A stretch of DNA of 64,000 nucleotides from Halomonas sp. 1513 (GTDB taxonomy: Bacteria > Pseudomonadota > Gammaproteobacteria > Pseudomonadales > Halomonadaceae): assembly GCA_001971685.1 (NCBI GenBank), contig CP019326.1, positions 3,782,001-3,846,000 on the forward strand. The letters are read 5' to 3'. Position 1 is the first letter of the stretch. Every line of letters starts with the position of its first letter. The notes beneath the pieces are model-generated. The model was not told where the DNA came from. It was given only the letters and a program-made list of their open reading frames with translations, and searched no databases. The translations under genes were made by a program, and so were the position numbers. Positions 32,629 through 41,844 of this stretch are shown here, piece by piece.

Positions 32629-32660
32629 AACGCCCTGCGATCACTCGCGGGGCGTTTTCG
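32629..32660 (+). terminator. tRNA-Pro terminator
   Basis: A 12-bp stem (AACGCCCTGCGA / TCGCGGGGCGTT, one G·T pair) with a 4-nt loop is followed by TTCG, 11 nt after the tRNA. Confidence 0.8.
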
Positions 32661-32703
32661 TTGTGCTAATCTGGCCACTCCACGCCGCTGCCGGAGCGAC
32701 TAC

Positions 32704-33111
32704 ATGCTGACGGTTGCCCACCAACAGACGTTAACCACCCTGCTACGCCAGGCGCTACCCTCACTGCAGGCCGTCTACCTGTTCGGCAGCCAGGCCAGCG
32801 GGCAGGCCCGGCATGACAGCGACACCGACCTCGCCATCCTGCTCCCCAGGCCAGCAGACGCCGAAACACTCTGGCACCTCGGTGACGAACTCGCCGGCGC
32901 GCTCGGGCAGGATGTCGACCTGGTCGACCTGCGCCAGGCCAGTACCGTGATGCGGCACCAAGTCATTACTCATGGCACCCGCCTATGGCAGCGCGACCAG
33001 GCCGCGGACGAATTCGAGCTCAGCTGTTTGAGCGAATACTGGGACCTACAGATCATGCGCCGTGGCATTCTCTCCGATATTCGCCAGCGAGGCAGTGTCT
33101 ATGGCCGATGA
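32704..33111 (+). CDS. mntA: MntA-like nucleotidyltransferase antitoxin
   Basis: 135-residue minimal nucleotidyltransferase. It carries the catalytic pattern G-S-x10-D-x-D (FGSQASGQARHDSDTDLAIL) of MNT antitoxins, which in characterised pairs AMPylate the HepT toxin at a tyrosine. The start at 32704 has GGAG 7 nt upstream. The gene overlaps hepT by 11 bp. It sits just past tRNA-Pro, a common site for accessory modules. Confidence 0.88.
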   Translation: MLTVAHQQTLTTLLRQALPSLQAVYLFGSQASGQARHDSDTDLAILLPRPADAETLWHLGDELAGALGQDVDLVDLRQASTVMRHQVITHGTRLWQRDQAADEFELSCLSEYWDLQIMRRGILSDIRQRGSVYGR

Positions 33112-33511
33112 CGTGTTGCTCAACAAGGCAGCCACCATCGAGCGCTGCGTGGCTCGCGCCGAGCAGGAGTACCAAACCGCGGGTGCAGGATTCGCCCAGG
33201 ATTTTACTCGCCAGGATGCCGCCATTCTCAACCTGCAGCGCGCCTGTGAGGCGGCCATCGACGGCGGCTCTCACCTGGTTCGCCGCCAGGCCTTGGGCGC
33301 ACCGCAGAGCGCCCGCGATGTCTTCGACTTGCTGGTTGCCGCAGGGCAGCTCGACGCTGCGCTTGGCGACGTGCTGAAGCGCATGACGGGATTTCGCAAT
33401 ATTTCGGTGCACGACTACCAGAAGGTTCAGATCCCGATCGTTGTCGCCATCATCACCAAGCATAGCGACGACTTGCTGAGTTTCGCCCGGCGGCTGATCG
33501 AACTGAGCTGA
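33101..33511 (+). CDS. hepT: HepT-like HEPN ribonuclease toxin
   Basis: 136-residue all-helical HEPN protein of the DUF86 type. The catalytic R-x4-H-x-Y motif is intact at RNISVHDY near the C-terminus: R and H form the RNase site, and Tyr is the residue AMPylated by MntA in known systems. The start at 33101 has GAGG 8 nt upstream and lies inside the mntA 3' end, giving coupled translation. The product may act in persistence or phage defence; that role is inferred from the family. Confidence 0.88.
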   Translation: MADDVLLNKAATIERCVARAEQEYQTAGAGFAQDFTRQDAAILNLQRACEAAIDGGSHLVRRQALGAPQSARDVFDLLVAAGQLDAALGDVLKRMTGFRNISVHDYQKVQIPIVVAIITKHSDDLLSFARRLIELS

Positions 33512-33520
33512 GTTTGTCCG

Positions 33521-35164
33521 TCACTCCCCTGCCAAGATCCAGCGCGCCGCCTTCTCGGCAATCATCAGCGTCGGTGAATTGGTGTTGCCGCTGGTGATGG
33601 TCGGCATCACGCTGGCGTCCACCACCCGCAAACCGTCGACGCCGTGCACCCGCAGGTGTGAATCGACCACCGCCATGGGGTCCTCGGCGCGGCCCATCTT
33701 CGCAGTACCTACCGGATGGAAGATGGTGGTGCCGATGTCGCCGGCCAGCCGCGCCAGGTCCTCGTCGCTCTGGTATTCGACGCCGGGCTTGACCTCCTCC
33801 GGCTGATACTTGGCAAAGGCCGGCTGCTCGGCGATGCGCCGGGTGACCCGCAGCGAATCCGCCGCCACCTTGCGATCCTCTTCGGTGCTCAGATAGTTGG
33901 GCGCAATGGCCGGGGCCTGCCGCGGGTCGGCGCTCTTGATGCGCACCGTGCCACGGCTGGTGGGGTTGAGATTGCAGACGCTGGCGGTGATCGCCGGGAA
34001 GTCATGCAGCGGCTGGCCGAAGGCCGGCAGGCTGAGCGGCTGAACATGATATTCGAGATTGGGGTGGCGATAGTCGGCGCTGCTGCGGGTGAAGGCGCAC
34101 AGCTGCGACGGCGCCATGCTCATCGGGCCGGTGCGGTGGAGCAGATACTCCAGACCGATCCTGGCCTTGCCCAGCCAGCTCGCCGCCAGGGTATTGAGGG
34201 TCTTGGCGCCGCTGACCCGATAGACCGAGCGGATCTGCAGATGGTCCTGCAGGTTCTCCCCCACCCCCGGCAGTTCGCGCACCACAGGAATGTCATGCGC
34301 GGCGAGCAGCTCTGACGGGCCGATGCCGGAGAGCTGCAGCAGCTGCGGCGAACCGACGGCACCGGCCGAGAGAATCACCTCACGGCCGGCGCGGGCCAGC
34401 ACCTCTTCGCCGTTGCGCGCGACGCGCACCCCGCTGCAGCGCGGCTTATCCCCCTCGCTAAACGCCAGCCCCAGCACCTGGCTGGAGTGCCAGAGGGTCA
34501 GGTTATCGCGCTTTTCGACGCCGCGCAGGAAGGCCTTGGAGGTGTTCCAGCGCCAGCCGCCCCGCTGGTTGACCTCGAAGTAATCGACGCCTTCGTTGTC
34601 GCCGCGGTTGAAGTCGTCGGTGCGCGGAATCCCCGCCTCCACCGCCGCCGCGGCGAAGTCGTCGAGCACCTCCCAGCTCAGGCGCTGCTTCTCGACCCGC
34701 CACTCGCCGCCGTGGCCGTGAAAGTCGCGGTGGCCGGCATCGGCGTCGCCGCCTGCATCCAGGCGCTGGTGATCCTCATGCTTGATGAAATCCGGCAGGC
34801 AGTTCTCCCAGCGCCAGGCATCGTCGCCCAGCGCCTCGGCCCAGCCGTCGTAATCGCGGGCCTGGCCGCGGATATACAGCATGCCGTTGATGCTCGAGCA
34901 GCCGCCCAGGGTCTTGCCGCGCGGGTAGATCAGCGAACGGCCGTTGAGCCCCGGGTCCGGCTCGGTACGAAACAGCCAGTCGGTGCGCGGGTTGTCGATG
35001 CAGTAGAGATAGCCCACCGGGATATGAATCCAGTGGTAGTTGTCGCGTCCCCCGGCCTCGATCAGCAGCACCCGGTTGGCCGGGTCGGCGCTCAGGCGGT
35101 TGGCCAGCAGGCAGCCGGCGGTGCCGGCGCCTACCACGATGTAGTCGAATGTCTGTTCTGCCAT
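33521..35164 (-). CDS. GMC-family FAD oxidoreductase (choline/alcohol dehydrogenase-like)
   Basis: 547-residue glucose-methanol-choline oxidoreductase. It has an N-terminal FAD motif (VVGAGTAGCLLANRLS), the GMC signature region (YPRGKTLGGCSSINGMLYIRG), and a C-terminal DASVMPTITSGNTNSPT with the conserved His/Asn pair region. The substrate is unknown; family members oxidise primary alcohols or choline. True BetA normally sits with betB and betI, which are absent here, so I do not call it BetA. It lies 9 nt downstream of the fsr-like gene with GAGGGAG before its start, so they form an operon. Confidence 0.85.
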   Translation of the reverse strand: MAEQTFDYIVVGAGTAGCLLANRLSADPANRVLLIEAGGRDNYHWIHIPVGYLYCIDNPRTDWLFRTEPDPGLNGRSLIYPRGKTLGGCSSINGMLYIRGQARDYDGWAEALGDDAWRWENCLPDFIKHEDHQRLDAGGDADAGHRDFHGHGGEWRVEKQRLSWEVLDDFAAAAVEAGIPRTDDFNRGDNEGVDYFEVNQRGGWRWNTSKAFLRGVEKRDNLTLWHSSQVLGLAFSEGDKPRCSGVRVARNGEEVLARAGREVILSAGAVGSPQLLQLSGIGPSELLAAHDIPVVRELPGVGENLQDHLQIRSVYRVSGAKTLNTLAASWLGKARIGLEYLLHRTGPMSMAPSQLCAFTRSSADYRHPNLEYHVQPLSLPAFGQPLHDFPAITASVCNLNPTSRGTVRIKSADPRQAPAIAPNYLSTEEDRKVAADSLRVTRRIAEQPAFAKYQPEEVKPGVEYQSDEDLARLAGDIGTTIFHPVGTAKMGRAEDPMAVVDSHLRVHGVDGLRVVDASVMPTITSGNTNSPTLMIAEKAARWILAGE

Positions 35165-35173
35165 GCCACTCCC

Positions 35174-36403
35174 TCAAGTCGTAGTCGTATCGACGGTTGG
35201 CAGCCACCAGGCGACGATGCCCAGCAGCGGCAAATAGGCACAAAGCCGATAGACGGTCTCGATACTGGTCTGGTCGGCCAGATACCCCAGCAGCGCGGCG
35301 GCAATACCGGCCATGCCGAAGGCAAGACCGAAGAACAGCCCCGAGATAAGCCCGATGCGGCCAGGCACCAGCTCCTGGGCGTAGACCACGATCGCCGAGA
35401 ATGCCGATGCCAGCACCACGCCGATGATGACCACCAGTACCGCGGTCCACCACAGCCCAACATGGGGCAGCAGCAGCGTGAAAGGCGCCACGCCGAGAAT
35501 TGACGCCCAGATGACCCGCTTGCGTCCAATGCGGTCGCCCACCGGCCCGCCGATCAAGGTACCGACCGCCACCGCCGCGAGAAACAGGAACAGGTACAGC
35601 TGCGCAGCGGGAATCGAGAGCCCGAAGCGCTCCATCAGGTAGAAGGTGAAATAGTTGTTGAGGCTAGCCAGGTAGAAATACTTGGAGAGAATCAGCACCC
35701 CGAGCACCGCCAGCGCCTGCCCTACCCGCCGCCGCGTGACACGGCCACCGCCGCGCAGGCTGGCGGGTCGGCCGCGGGTGGTCGCCGCCAGGGCCGCGCG
35801 GTGTTCGCGATACCACTGCCCCACGCGCCACAGCACCAGCATCGCCACCAGTGCTGCCAATGCCAGCCAGGCGACGCTGGCTTGACCGTGGGGGATGATC
35901 ACCAGAGCCGCGAGCAGCGGCCCCAGCGCCGAGCCGGCATTGCCGCCGACCTGGAACAGCGACTGGGCCAGCCCATGCCGGCTGCCCGAAGCCATGCGTG
36001 CCACTCGGGAAGCCTCGGGGTGAAAAATGGCCGACCCGGTGCCCACCAGCACCGCGGCCAGCAGCAGAAAGTAGAAGCTCGGCGCCACCGCCAGCAGCAG
36101 CAGGCCGAGCAGCGTGAAACCCATGCCGGCGATAAGTGAAAAGGGCAGCGGCCGGCGGTCGGTATACCAGCCTACGCCCGGCTGCAGCAGCGAGGCCGAG
36201 AGCTGATAGCAGAGCGTGATCAGTCCAATCTGGGCAAAACTCAGCGAAAAGCTCACCTGCAGCAGCGGATAGATCGCCAGCAGGATCGACTGGATGGTGT
36301 CGTTGACCAGATGCGCCAAGCTGATGCCGCCGAGCACCGTGAAGCTGGTCATCGTCACCAGACTCGGCTCGCCAGCCACCGTATTCGACCGCCCTGGACG
36401 CAT
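35174..36403 (-). CDS. fsr: Fosmidomycin resistance-type MFS exporter
   Basis: 409-residue MFS protein with 12 predicted helices. Long segments are near-identical in pattern to E. coli Fsr (SLAHLVNDTIQSILLAIYPL, FHPEASRVARMASGSRHGL, YAQELVPGRIGLISGLFFG). Fsr exports fosmidomycin, an inhibitor of the MEP pathway; the natural substrate is unknown. The start at 36403 has GGGAGAG upstream; an in-frame ATG at 36454 has none. It is upstream of the GMC oxidoreductase. Confidence 0.88.
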   Translation of the reverse strand: MRPGRSNTVAGEPSLVTMTSFTVLGGISLAHLVNDTIQSILLAIYPLLQVSFSLSFAQIGLITLCYQLSASLLQPGVGWYTDRRPLPFSLIAGMGFTLLGLLLLAVAPSFYFLLLAAVLVGTGSAIFHPEASRVARMASGSRHGLAQSLFQVGGNAGSALGPLLAALVIIPHGQASVAWLALAALVAMLVLWRVGQWYREHRAALAATTRGRPASLRGGGRVTRRRVGQALAVLGVLILSKYFYLASLNNYFTFYLMERFGLSIPAAQLYLFLFLAAVAVGTLIGGPVGDRIGRKRVIWASILGVAPFTLLLPHVGLWWTAVLVVIIGVVLASAFSAIVVYAQELVPGRIGLISGLFFGLAFGMAGIAAALLGYLADQTSIETVYRLCAYLPLLGIVAWWLPTVDTTTT

Positions 36404-36598
36404 ATTGCTCTCCCGAATGGTGCCCCCCCAGCGCCTACCAAAGCGCCATCCCACGCCAGCTAAAGCCTACAGGCGTTGTTCAGGTCGACCAAGCCATCTG
36501 GCTGTTGGCCCAGGGGGCGGCGCCGGCAGCAGGCAGCCGACCAGCAGCGCTGTCAGAACGAGGCGCGCGCCGGGGGTGGCGCGACCAATCACCGCAGG

Positions 36599-36826
36599 TC
36601 ACTCGTCATGCTGCTCCGCCACCTGCTGCTTGCGGCGCTTGTTGCGCCGGTAGAGCCGCGCCAGCGCAATGCCCAGCGCCACGGCCACCATCAGCGCCAG
36701 GGTCACGCCCTGCCAGGGCCGCGCGGCATCGCCGAGCAGCGTTTCCAGGGTGATGATGACGATGAAGCCGAGTGCCTGGCTGGCGATCGCCAGGGCGCGC
36801 AGAATATCGAAGGCAGGCTTAGCCAT
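36599..36826 (-). CDS. Small two-helix membrane protein, unknown function
   Basis: 75-residue protein with two hydrophobic segments (about residues 14-31 and 40-57) separated by a short polar loop, and a basic C-terminal tail (LYRRNKRRKQQ). The start at 36826 has GGAG upstream. No family is recognised. It is divergent from the thioredoxin-like gene. The 195 bp between it and fsr hold nothing identifiable. Confidence 0.6.
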   Translation of the reverse strand: MAKPAFDILRALAIASQALGFIVIITLETLLGDAARPWQGVTLALMVAVALGIALARLYRRNKRRKQQVAEQHDE

Positions 36827-36961
36827 GTGCAGCTCCGGGGGTGACAGTCGAGCAATGCAACAGTACGCTTCTAGCGCACGATGCTGCGCGGCCATAGTGT
36901 AACAGTGGCCGCTCGTCGTCGCTGCCCCCTGCCGCTGTCCTGACCTGTTGGAGCCCGCCGG

Positions 36962-37762
36962 ATGGATGCCATCGCCATTGGCCCAGTGCTGCTTTCCCTG
37001 CCCCGCCTGTATGCCTTCGGCGCGGGCCTGATATTGCTGTTGGCGAGCCTGGTGCTGCTTGGCCTGCCCAAGGGCGCCCACGCCCGCTGGTTCAACACCC
37101 TGGTGATCGTGTGGCTGGTCGCCGCGCGGCTCGGCCACGTGCTCACTCACCCCGAGGCCTATGCTGCCGCGCCGCTGGACATCGTCAAGTTCTGGCAACC
37201 CGGCTTCCACGGCCTGTGGGGGCTGCTGGCGGCGCTTATCTGGACCGCCTGGGCGCTGCGCGAGCACCTGATCAAGATGCTCGGTGGCATGGCGCTGGTG
37301 ATCGGCAGCTCGGCGCTGTGGCTTGCGGTGGTCACCGTCTCGCCGCTGGGTGGCGAGATCGCCCTGCGCGAACTGCCCGACCTGACCCTGGATAACCTCG
37401 ACGGCGAGCCGGTCACCCTCAGCGAGATCCAGGACGAGCTGGTGATCGTCAACCTGTGGGCCACCTGGTGTCCGCCGTGCCTGCGCGAGATGCCGCTGCT
37501 GGTCGAGGCCGACCAGCGCGACGGTGTCAGCGTGGTGATCGCCAACCAGGGCGAGGACCTGATGCAGGCCATGCGCTACCTCGACGAGCAGGGCTTCGAG
37601 CTCAGCTATCCGCTGCTCGACCCGCACCAGGAGCTGACCGTGCTCACCGAGTCACCGGGGCTGCCCACCACCCTGCTGTTCGACGCCGACGGTCGCGTCC
37701 TCGAACAGCACATCGGCGAGCTCTCCCGCGCCCAGCTCGACGGCTGGCTCAACCGCCACTAG
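36962..37762 (+). CDS. Membrane-anchored TlpA-like thioredoxin with Lgt-like N-terminal region
   Basis: 266-residue protein in two parts. Residues ~1-130 hold about four membrane helices; their layout and the ARLGHVLTHPEAY/GFHGLWG segments recall the membrane part of prolipoprotein diacylglyceryl transferase. Residues ~135-266 form a TlpA/ResA-type thioredoxin domain with active site WATWCPPCLREMP and the cis-Pro segment PGLPTTLLFD. The domain should face the periplasm and reduce disulfides. The start at 36962 has GGAG upstream. The partner is unknown. Confidence 0.8.
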   Translation: MDAIAIGPVLLSLPRLYAFGAGLILLLASLVLLGLPKGAHARWFNTLVIVWLVAARLGHVLTHPEAYAAAPLDIVKFWQPGFHGLWGLLAALIWTAWALREHLIKMLGGMALVIGSSALWLAVVTVSPLGGEIALRELPDLTLDNLDGEPVTLSEIQDELVIVNLWATWCPPCLREMPLLVEADQRDGVSVVIANQGEDLMQAMRYLDEQGFELSYPLLDPHQELTVLTESPGLPTTLLFDADGRVLEQHIGELSRAQLDGWLNRH

Positions 37763-37899
37763 CACCCGGGTGATGGCACACCGGGCACGATCAGCGCTTA
37801 AGTGCCGCGCCAGTTTCCGTTACCATACCGCGCCCCGCCGGCGTCGTTGGCCCACCGCCACGACAGCGGGGCGCGTTTTCGTTGAGCATCCGAGGCATC

Positions 37900-40848
37900 A
37901 TGAGCGAATTTTCTCCCGGTCAGCGCTGGATCAGTGACGGCGAAGCCGAGCTGGGCCTGGGCACCATCCTGAACGTCGATTTCCGCAGTGTCACCGTGCT
38001 GTTCAGCGCCAGCCAGGAAACCCGAACCTACAGCGTGCGCCAGGCGCCATTGACCCGCGTGGCGTTCGCCCCCGGCGATCGCGTGCAGTCCGCCGAAGGC
38101 TGGCAGATGACCGTCGACGACAGCAAGGAGCTCGATGGCCTGGTGGTCTACATCGGCGAGGACGACGACGGCAAGCTGCGCGAGCTGCCCGAGGCGCGCC
38201 TCGCCGACAGCATGCAGTTCGATCAGGCCCGCGACCGCCTGCTCACCGGCCAGGTCGACCGCAACGACTGGTTCGACCTGCGCTTTCGCACCCTGCACCA
38301 CCACCAGCGCATCGAGCAGAACCCGGCGCTGGGCCTGGCCGGCCCCAAGATCGACCTGATTCCCCACCAGCTCTATATCGCCGACGAGGTCGCCCGGCGC
38401 CACGCCCCGCGCGTGCTGCTGGCCGACGAAGTGGGCCTGGGCAAGACCATCGAGGCGGGGCTGATCCTGCACCGCCTGCTGCTCACCGGCCGCGCCGAGC
38501 GCGCCCTGATCCTGGTCCCCGACAGCCTCACTCACCAGTGGCTGGTCGAGCTGCTGCGTCGCTTCGCCCTCGACGTGCGGCTGCTCGACGAGCACCAGAG
38601 CCTGGCCCACCTCGACGGCAACCCCTTCGAGTCGGCGCAGCTGATCCTGGCCAGCCAGCAGTGGCTGTTCGCCAATCCTCAGCGTCAGACCCAGGCCCAG
38701 TCCTGCGATTGGGACCTGCTGATCGTCGATGAGGCCCACCACCTCGACTGGCAGCCCGAGCAGGTCGGCCCCGGCTACGCCTGCGTCGAGTCACTGGCGG
38801 CACGCACCGAGGGTGTGCTGCTGCTCACCGCCACCCCGGAGCAGATGGGCGTGGCCAGCCACTTCGCGCGGCTGCGCCTGCTCGACCCCGAGCGCTATCA
38901 GGACCTCGAACACTTCAAGGCCGAGGAGCACGGCTACGCGCGCGTCGCCGAAGCGGTGGATGCTCTCGAACGGCTGGCCGAGCAGGATGTGCCCAGCGAC
39001 GCCGACCGCGACTGCGTGGCGGCGGTGGTCGACGACGCCGACAGCCAGGCGCTGCTGGCGGTGCTCGGCTCAGCCGAGAGCAGCGACGAGCAGCGCCAGG
39101 TGGCGCGTCGCGAGCTGCGCGAGCAGCTGCTCGACCGCCACGGCACCGGGCGGGTGATGTTCCGCAACAGCCGTCGCCACGTCGGCGGCTTCCCGGCGCG
39201 GCAGCTGCACGTCACGCCGCTGGCGCTGCCCTCGGCGTATCGCCGCGTGCTGCGCCGCCTCGAGCGCGACGAGGACTACCTCGACGAGCTGCTGATCGAG
39301 ACCGGCCTCGACCACCCCGAGGTGGTGCTCTACCTCGACGCCATGTACCGCGCCCTGCCCCACGACCCGCTCAACGAGGAGCCGTGGTGGCGCATCGACC
39401 CCCGCGTCACCTGGCTGCTCGAGCTGCTCACCGAGGTCGGCCGCGACAAGCTGCTGGTGATCGCCCACGACCGCGACACCGCCACCGACCTGGCCAAGGC
39501 GCTGCTGGCGCTGGGCGGCATCCACGCGCCGGTGTTCCACGAGGGGCTGTCGCTGATCGAGCGCGATCGCGCCGCGGCGGCCTTCGCCGATGAGGAGGAG
39601 GACGGCTGCCAGGTGCTGGTGTGCTCGGAGATCGGCTCCGAGGGGCGCAACTTCCAGTTCTGCCGCCACCTGGTGATGTTCGACCTGCCGCTGCACCCCG
39701 ACCAGCTCGAGCAGCGCATCGGCCGCCTCGACCGCATCGGCCAGCGCCACGCCATCGAACTCCATGTGCCGGTGTTCGAAGCCAGCCCCGGCGAGCGCCT
39801 GCTGCGCTGGTACCGCGACGGCATGGACGCCTTCAGCGCACCCCACGGCATCGGCAGCGATCTGTTCGCGGCGTTCGGCGACGCCCTGGCCGACGCCCTG
39901 CTCGACGAGGAGAGCCTCGCCGAGGTGATCGACGAGACCCGCACGCTGTTCGAGGCGCGCCTGGCCGAGCATGACGCCGGTCGCAACCGCCTGCTGGAGT
40001 GGGGGGCCTGCCGCCCGGCCCGCGCCGAGGCGGTGATCGATGCCATCTGCGAGCTCGACCACGACAAGGCGCTGCCGCGCTACCTCGATCAGGCGCTGGA
40101 TATCTTCGGCGTCGACAGCCAGGAGCTCGGCGGTCGAGTACTGCATCTGCAGCCCAGCCAGCACATGCTCGACGGCCTGCCCGGGCTGGTCAAAGGCGAG
40201 GAGGGCTTCTCGGCGACCCTGTCGCGCACGGTGGCGCTGACCCGCGACGACGTCCAGCGTCTCTCCTGGGAGCACCCGCTGCTGCGCGAGATGATGGGGC
40301 GTATCCTCGATGGTCAGATGGGCAACACCGCCCTGGCGCTGCTCAAGCACCCGGCGATTCCCGCCGGCCGGCTGATGGCCGAGCTGGTGTTCCGCACCCA
40401 CTGCCCGGCGCCCAGACGGCTGCATCTCAACCGCTTCCTGCCGGCCACTGCGGTGCGTGTGCTGCTCGATGAGTCCGGTGCCAACCTCTCCGACAAGGTG
40501 TCGTTCAGCGGGCTGTCCAAGAACCTGCAGAAGGTCAAGAAGGCGGTGGCCCGCGACCTGATCAAGAGCCGCCATGACCAGCTCCGCGGGCTGCTGATCC
40601 AGGGCGAAGCCGAAGCCGAGCGCGAGCTGCCGAGCATCGTCGAGGCGGCGCAGATCCGCATGCGCGAGGCGCTCGACGGCGAACTCACGCGTCTTCAGGC
40701 TCTCGCCGAGCGCAACCCGGCGGTGCGCGATGACGAGCTGCGGGCACTACGCGACGAACGCGCCGCCCTCGACGCCGCCATCGAGGGCACCCGCCTGCGA
40801 CTCGACGCGGTGCGCGTGATCGTCACCGTGGATCACGACAGCCGCTGA
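37900..40848 (+). CDS. rapA: RNA polymerase-associated ATPase RapA (HepA)
   Basis: SWI2/SNF2 ATPase that recycles RNA polymerase after termination, notably at high salt. The 982-residue product has N-terminal Tudor-like domains, an ATPase with Walker A in DEVGLGKTIEAG and the DEAH box in IVDEAHHLDW, a helicase C lobe (EGRNFQFCRHLVMFD, QRIGRLDRIGQ), and a RapA-specific C-terminus. The start at 37900 (MSEFSPGQRW) has GAGG upstream and matches the family. The salt link is known in E. coli and is fitting in a halophile. Confidence 0.97.
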   Translation: MSEFSPGQRWISDGEAELGLGTILNVDFRSVTVLFSASQETRTYSVRQAPLTRVAFAPGDRVQSAEGWQMTVDDSKELDGLVVYIGEDDDGKLRELPEARLADSMQFDQARDRLLTGQVDRNDWFDLRFRTLHHHQRIEQNPALGLAGPKIDLIPHQLYIADEVARRHAPRVLLADEVGLGKTIEAGLILHRLLLTGRAERALILVPDSLTHQWLVELLRRFALDVRLLDEHQSLAHLDGNPFESAQLILASQQWLFANPQRQTQAQSCDWDLLIVDEAHHLDWQPEQVGPGYACVESLAARTEGVLLLTATPEQMGVASHFARLRLLDPERYQDLEHFKAEEHGYARVAEAVDALERLAEQDVPSDADRDCVAAVVDDADSQALLAVLGSAESSDEQRQVARRELREQLLDRHGTGRVMFRNSRRHVGGFPARQLHVTPLALPSAYRRVLRRLERDEDYLDELLIETGLDHPEVVLYLDAMYRALPHDPLNEEPWWRIDPRVTWLLELLTEVGRDKLLVIAHDRDTATDLAKALLALGGIHAPVFHEGLSLIERDRAAAAFADEEEDGCQVLVCSEIGSEGRNFQFCRHLVMFDLPLHPDQLEQRIGRLDRIGQRHAIELHVPVFEASPGERLLRWYRDGMDAFSAPHGIGSDLFAAFGDALADALLDEESLAEVIDETRTLFEARLAEHDAGRNRLLEWGACRPARAEAVIDAICELDHDKALPRYLDQALDIFGVDSQELGGRVLHLQPSQHMLDGLPGLVKGEEGFSATLSRTVALTRDDVQRLSWEHPLLREMMGRILDGQMGNTALALLKHPAIPAGRLMAELVFRTHCPAPRRLHLNRFLPATAVRVLLDESGANLSDKVSFSGLSKNLQKVKKAVARDLIKSRHDQLRGLLIQGEAEAERELPSIVEAAQIRMREALDGELTRLQALAERNPAVRDDELRALRDERAALDAAIEGTRLRLDAVRVIVTVDHDSR

Positions 40849-40864
40849 GCCGACTCGGCGCCCG

Positions 40865-41785
40865 CTAGTCGAGGATCGCCGCCAGCGCCTTGTCCAGGGT
40901 CGGATAGGTGAAGGTGAACCCGGCCGCCTCGAGGCGCGCCGGGCGCATGTCGGCACCGGTCAGCAGCAGCCGCGACATCTCGCCGAAGGCGAGCTTGAGC
41001 ACTGCCGCGGGTGCCGGGAAGATCGCCGGACGCCCCAGCTGACGGGCCAGGCTGCGGCTGAAGGCGGCGTTGGTCACCGGATGCGGCGCCGAGCCGTTGA
41101 AGGGCCCCTCGAGGTCGTCGCGCTCGAGCAGGAACTCGATGGCGCGAACCAGATCCTCGCGGTGCACCCAGGGCATGAACTGGCGGCCATCGCCGAAGCG
41201 TCCGCCCAGTCCCAGCTTGAACGGCGGCAGCATCTTCTCCAAGCTGCCGCCGCCCTGGTCGAGCACCAGGCCGATGCGCAGCAGCGCGACACGAGTACCG
41301 TGCTCCGCCGCCCCGCGCGCCACGCTCTCCCAGCGTTCACACAGCCGGTGGGCGAACTCGTCGTGGGGCGCGGTCTCCTCGGTGACCGGCTGCTGGCCGG
41401 GCTCGCCCTGCTTCGCCTGGGCGCCGTAATAGCCCATCGCCGACGCCGACACCAGCACCCGCGGCGCCTGTTCGTTTGCCGCCAGCTTGGCGCACAGCAT
41501 CACCAGATCCTGGGTGACGTCGACCCGCGAGTCGATCAGGCGCCGCTTCTGCTCGTCGCTCCAGCGCTTGGCGGCGATCGATTCCCCGGCCAGGTTGACC
41601 AGGGCCTCGGGCGCCGACTCGAGTGCCTCCAGTACATTGCCGATGACCTGGGTACCCGCCGGCAAGCGTTGGCGTGCAGCGTCGGGATCGCGGGACACCA
41701 CCGTTAGCTCATGCCCGGCCTCTGCCAGTCGCTGGCACAGCCGCTGCCCCACGAAACCGCTGCCGCCGGTGATCAAGATGCGCAT
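40865..41785 (-). CDS. yfcH: TIGR01777-family epimerase (YfcH-like, SDR)
   Basis: 306-residue extended SDR protein. It has an N-terminal NAD(P) motif (ITGGSGFVGQRLCQRL), the family segment NLAGESIAAKRW, a catalytic SASAMGYYG tyrosine region, and a C-terminal DUF1731 domain (LLLTGADMRPARLEAAGF). The substrate is unknown. The start at 41785 has AAGGAG 9 nt upstream; the frame extends to 41869 without signals. It is convergent with rapA (16 bp gap) and divergent from the FAD protein gene. In pseudomonads this family also neighbours a LitR/photolyase locus, as recalled. Confidence 0.88.
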   Translation of the reverse strand: MRILITGGSGFVGQRLCQRLAEAGHELTVVSRDPDAARQRLPAGTQVIGNVLEALESAPEALVNLAGESIAAKRWSDEQKRRLIDSRVDVTQDLVMLCAKLAANEQAPRVLVSASAMGYYGAQAKQGEPGQQPVTEETAPHDEFAHRLCERWESVARGAAEHGTRVALLRIGLVLDQGGGSLEKMLPPFKLGLGGRFGDGRQFMPWVHREDLVRAIEFLLERDDLEGPFNGSAPHPVTNAAFSRSLARQLGRPAIFPAPAAVLKLAFGEMSRLLLTGADMRPARLEAAGFTFTYPTLDKALAAILD

Positions 41786-41831
41786 GGCCAAGCTCTCCTT
41801 GCTGCGTTGATGGCGAGTTCGCCACAAGTTA

Positions 41832-41844
41832 TACAATGCTTGTA
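41832..41844. promoter_or_regulatory. Inverted repeat in the yfcH / FAD-protein divergent region
   Basis: TACAA-TGC-TTGTA, a perfect 5-bp inverted repeat, lies centrally in an AT-rich 96-bp intergenic region, with TATACA and TGTACT hexamers overlapping it. It resembles a rearranged LitR-type half-site but does not match TGTACA-N12-TGTACA. Confidence 0.35.

Noticed and set aside
33521..35164. Choline dehydrogenase BetA
   Set aside because: The GMC fold fits, but betB, betI and betT are not adjacent, and similar GMC enzymes act on many alcohols.
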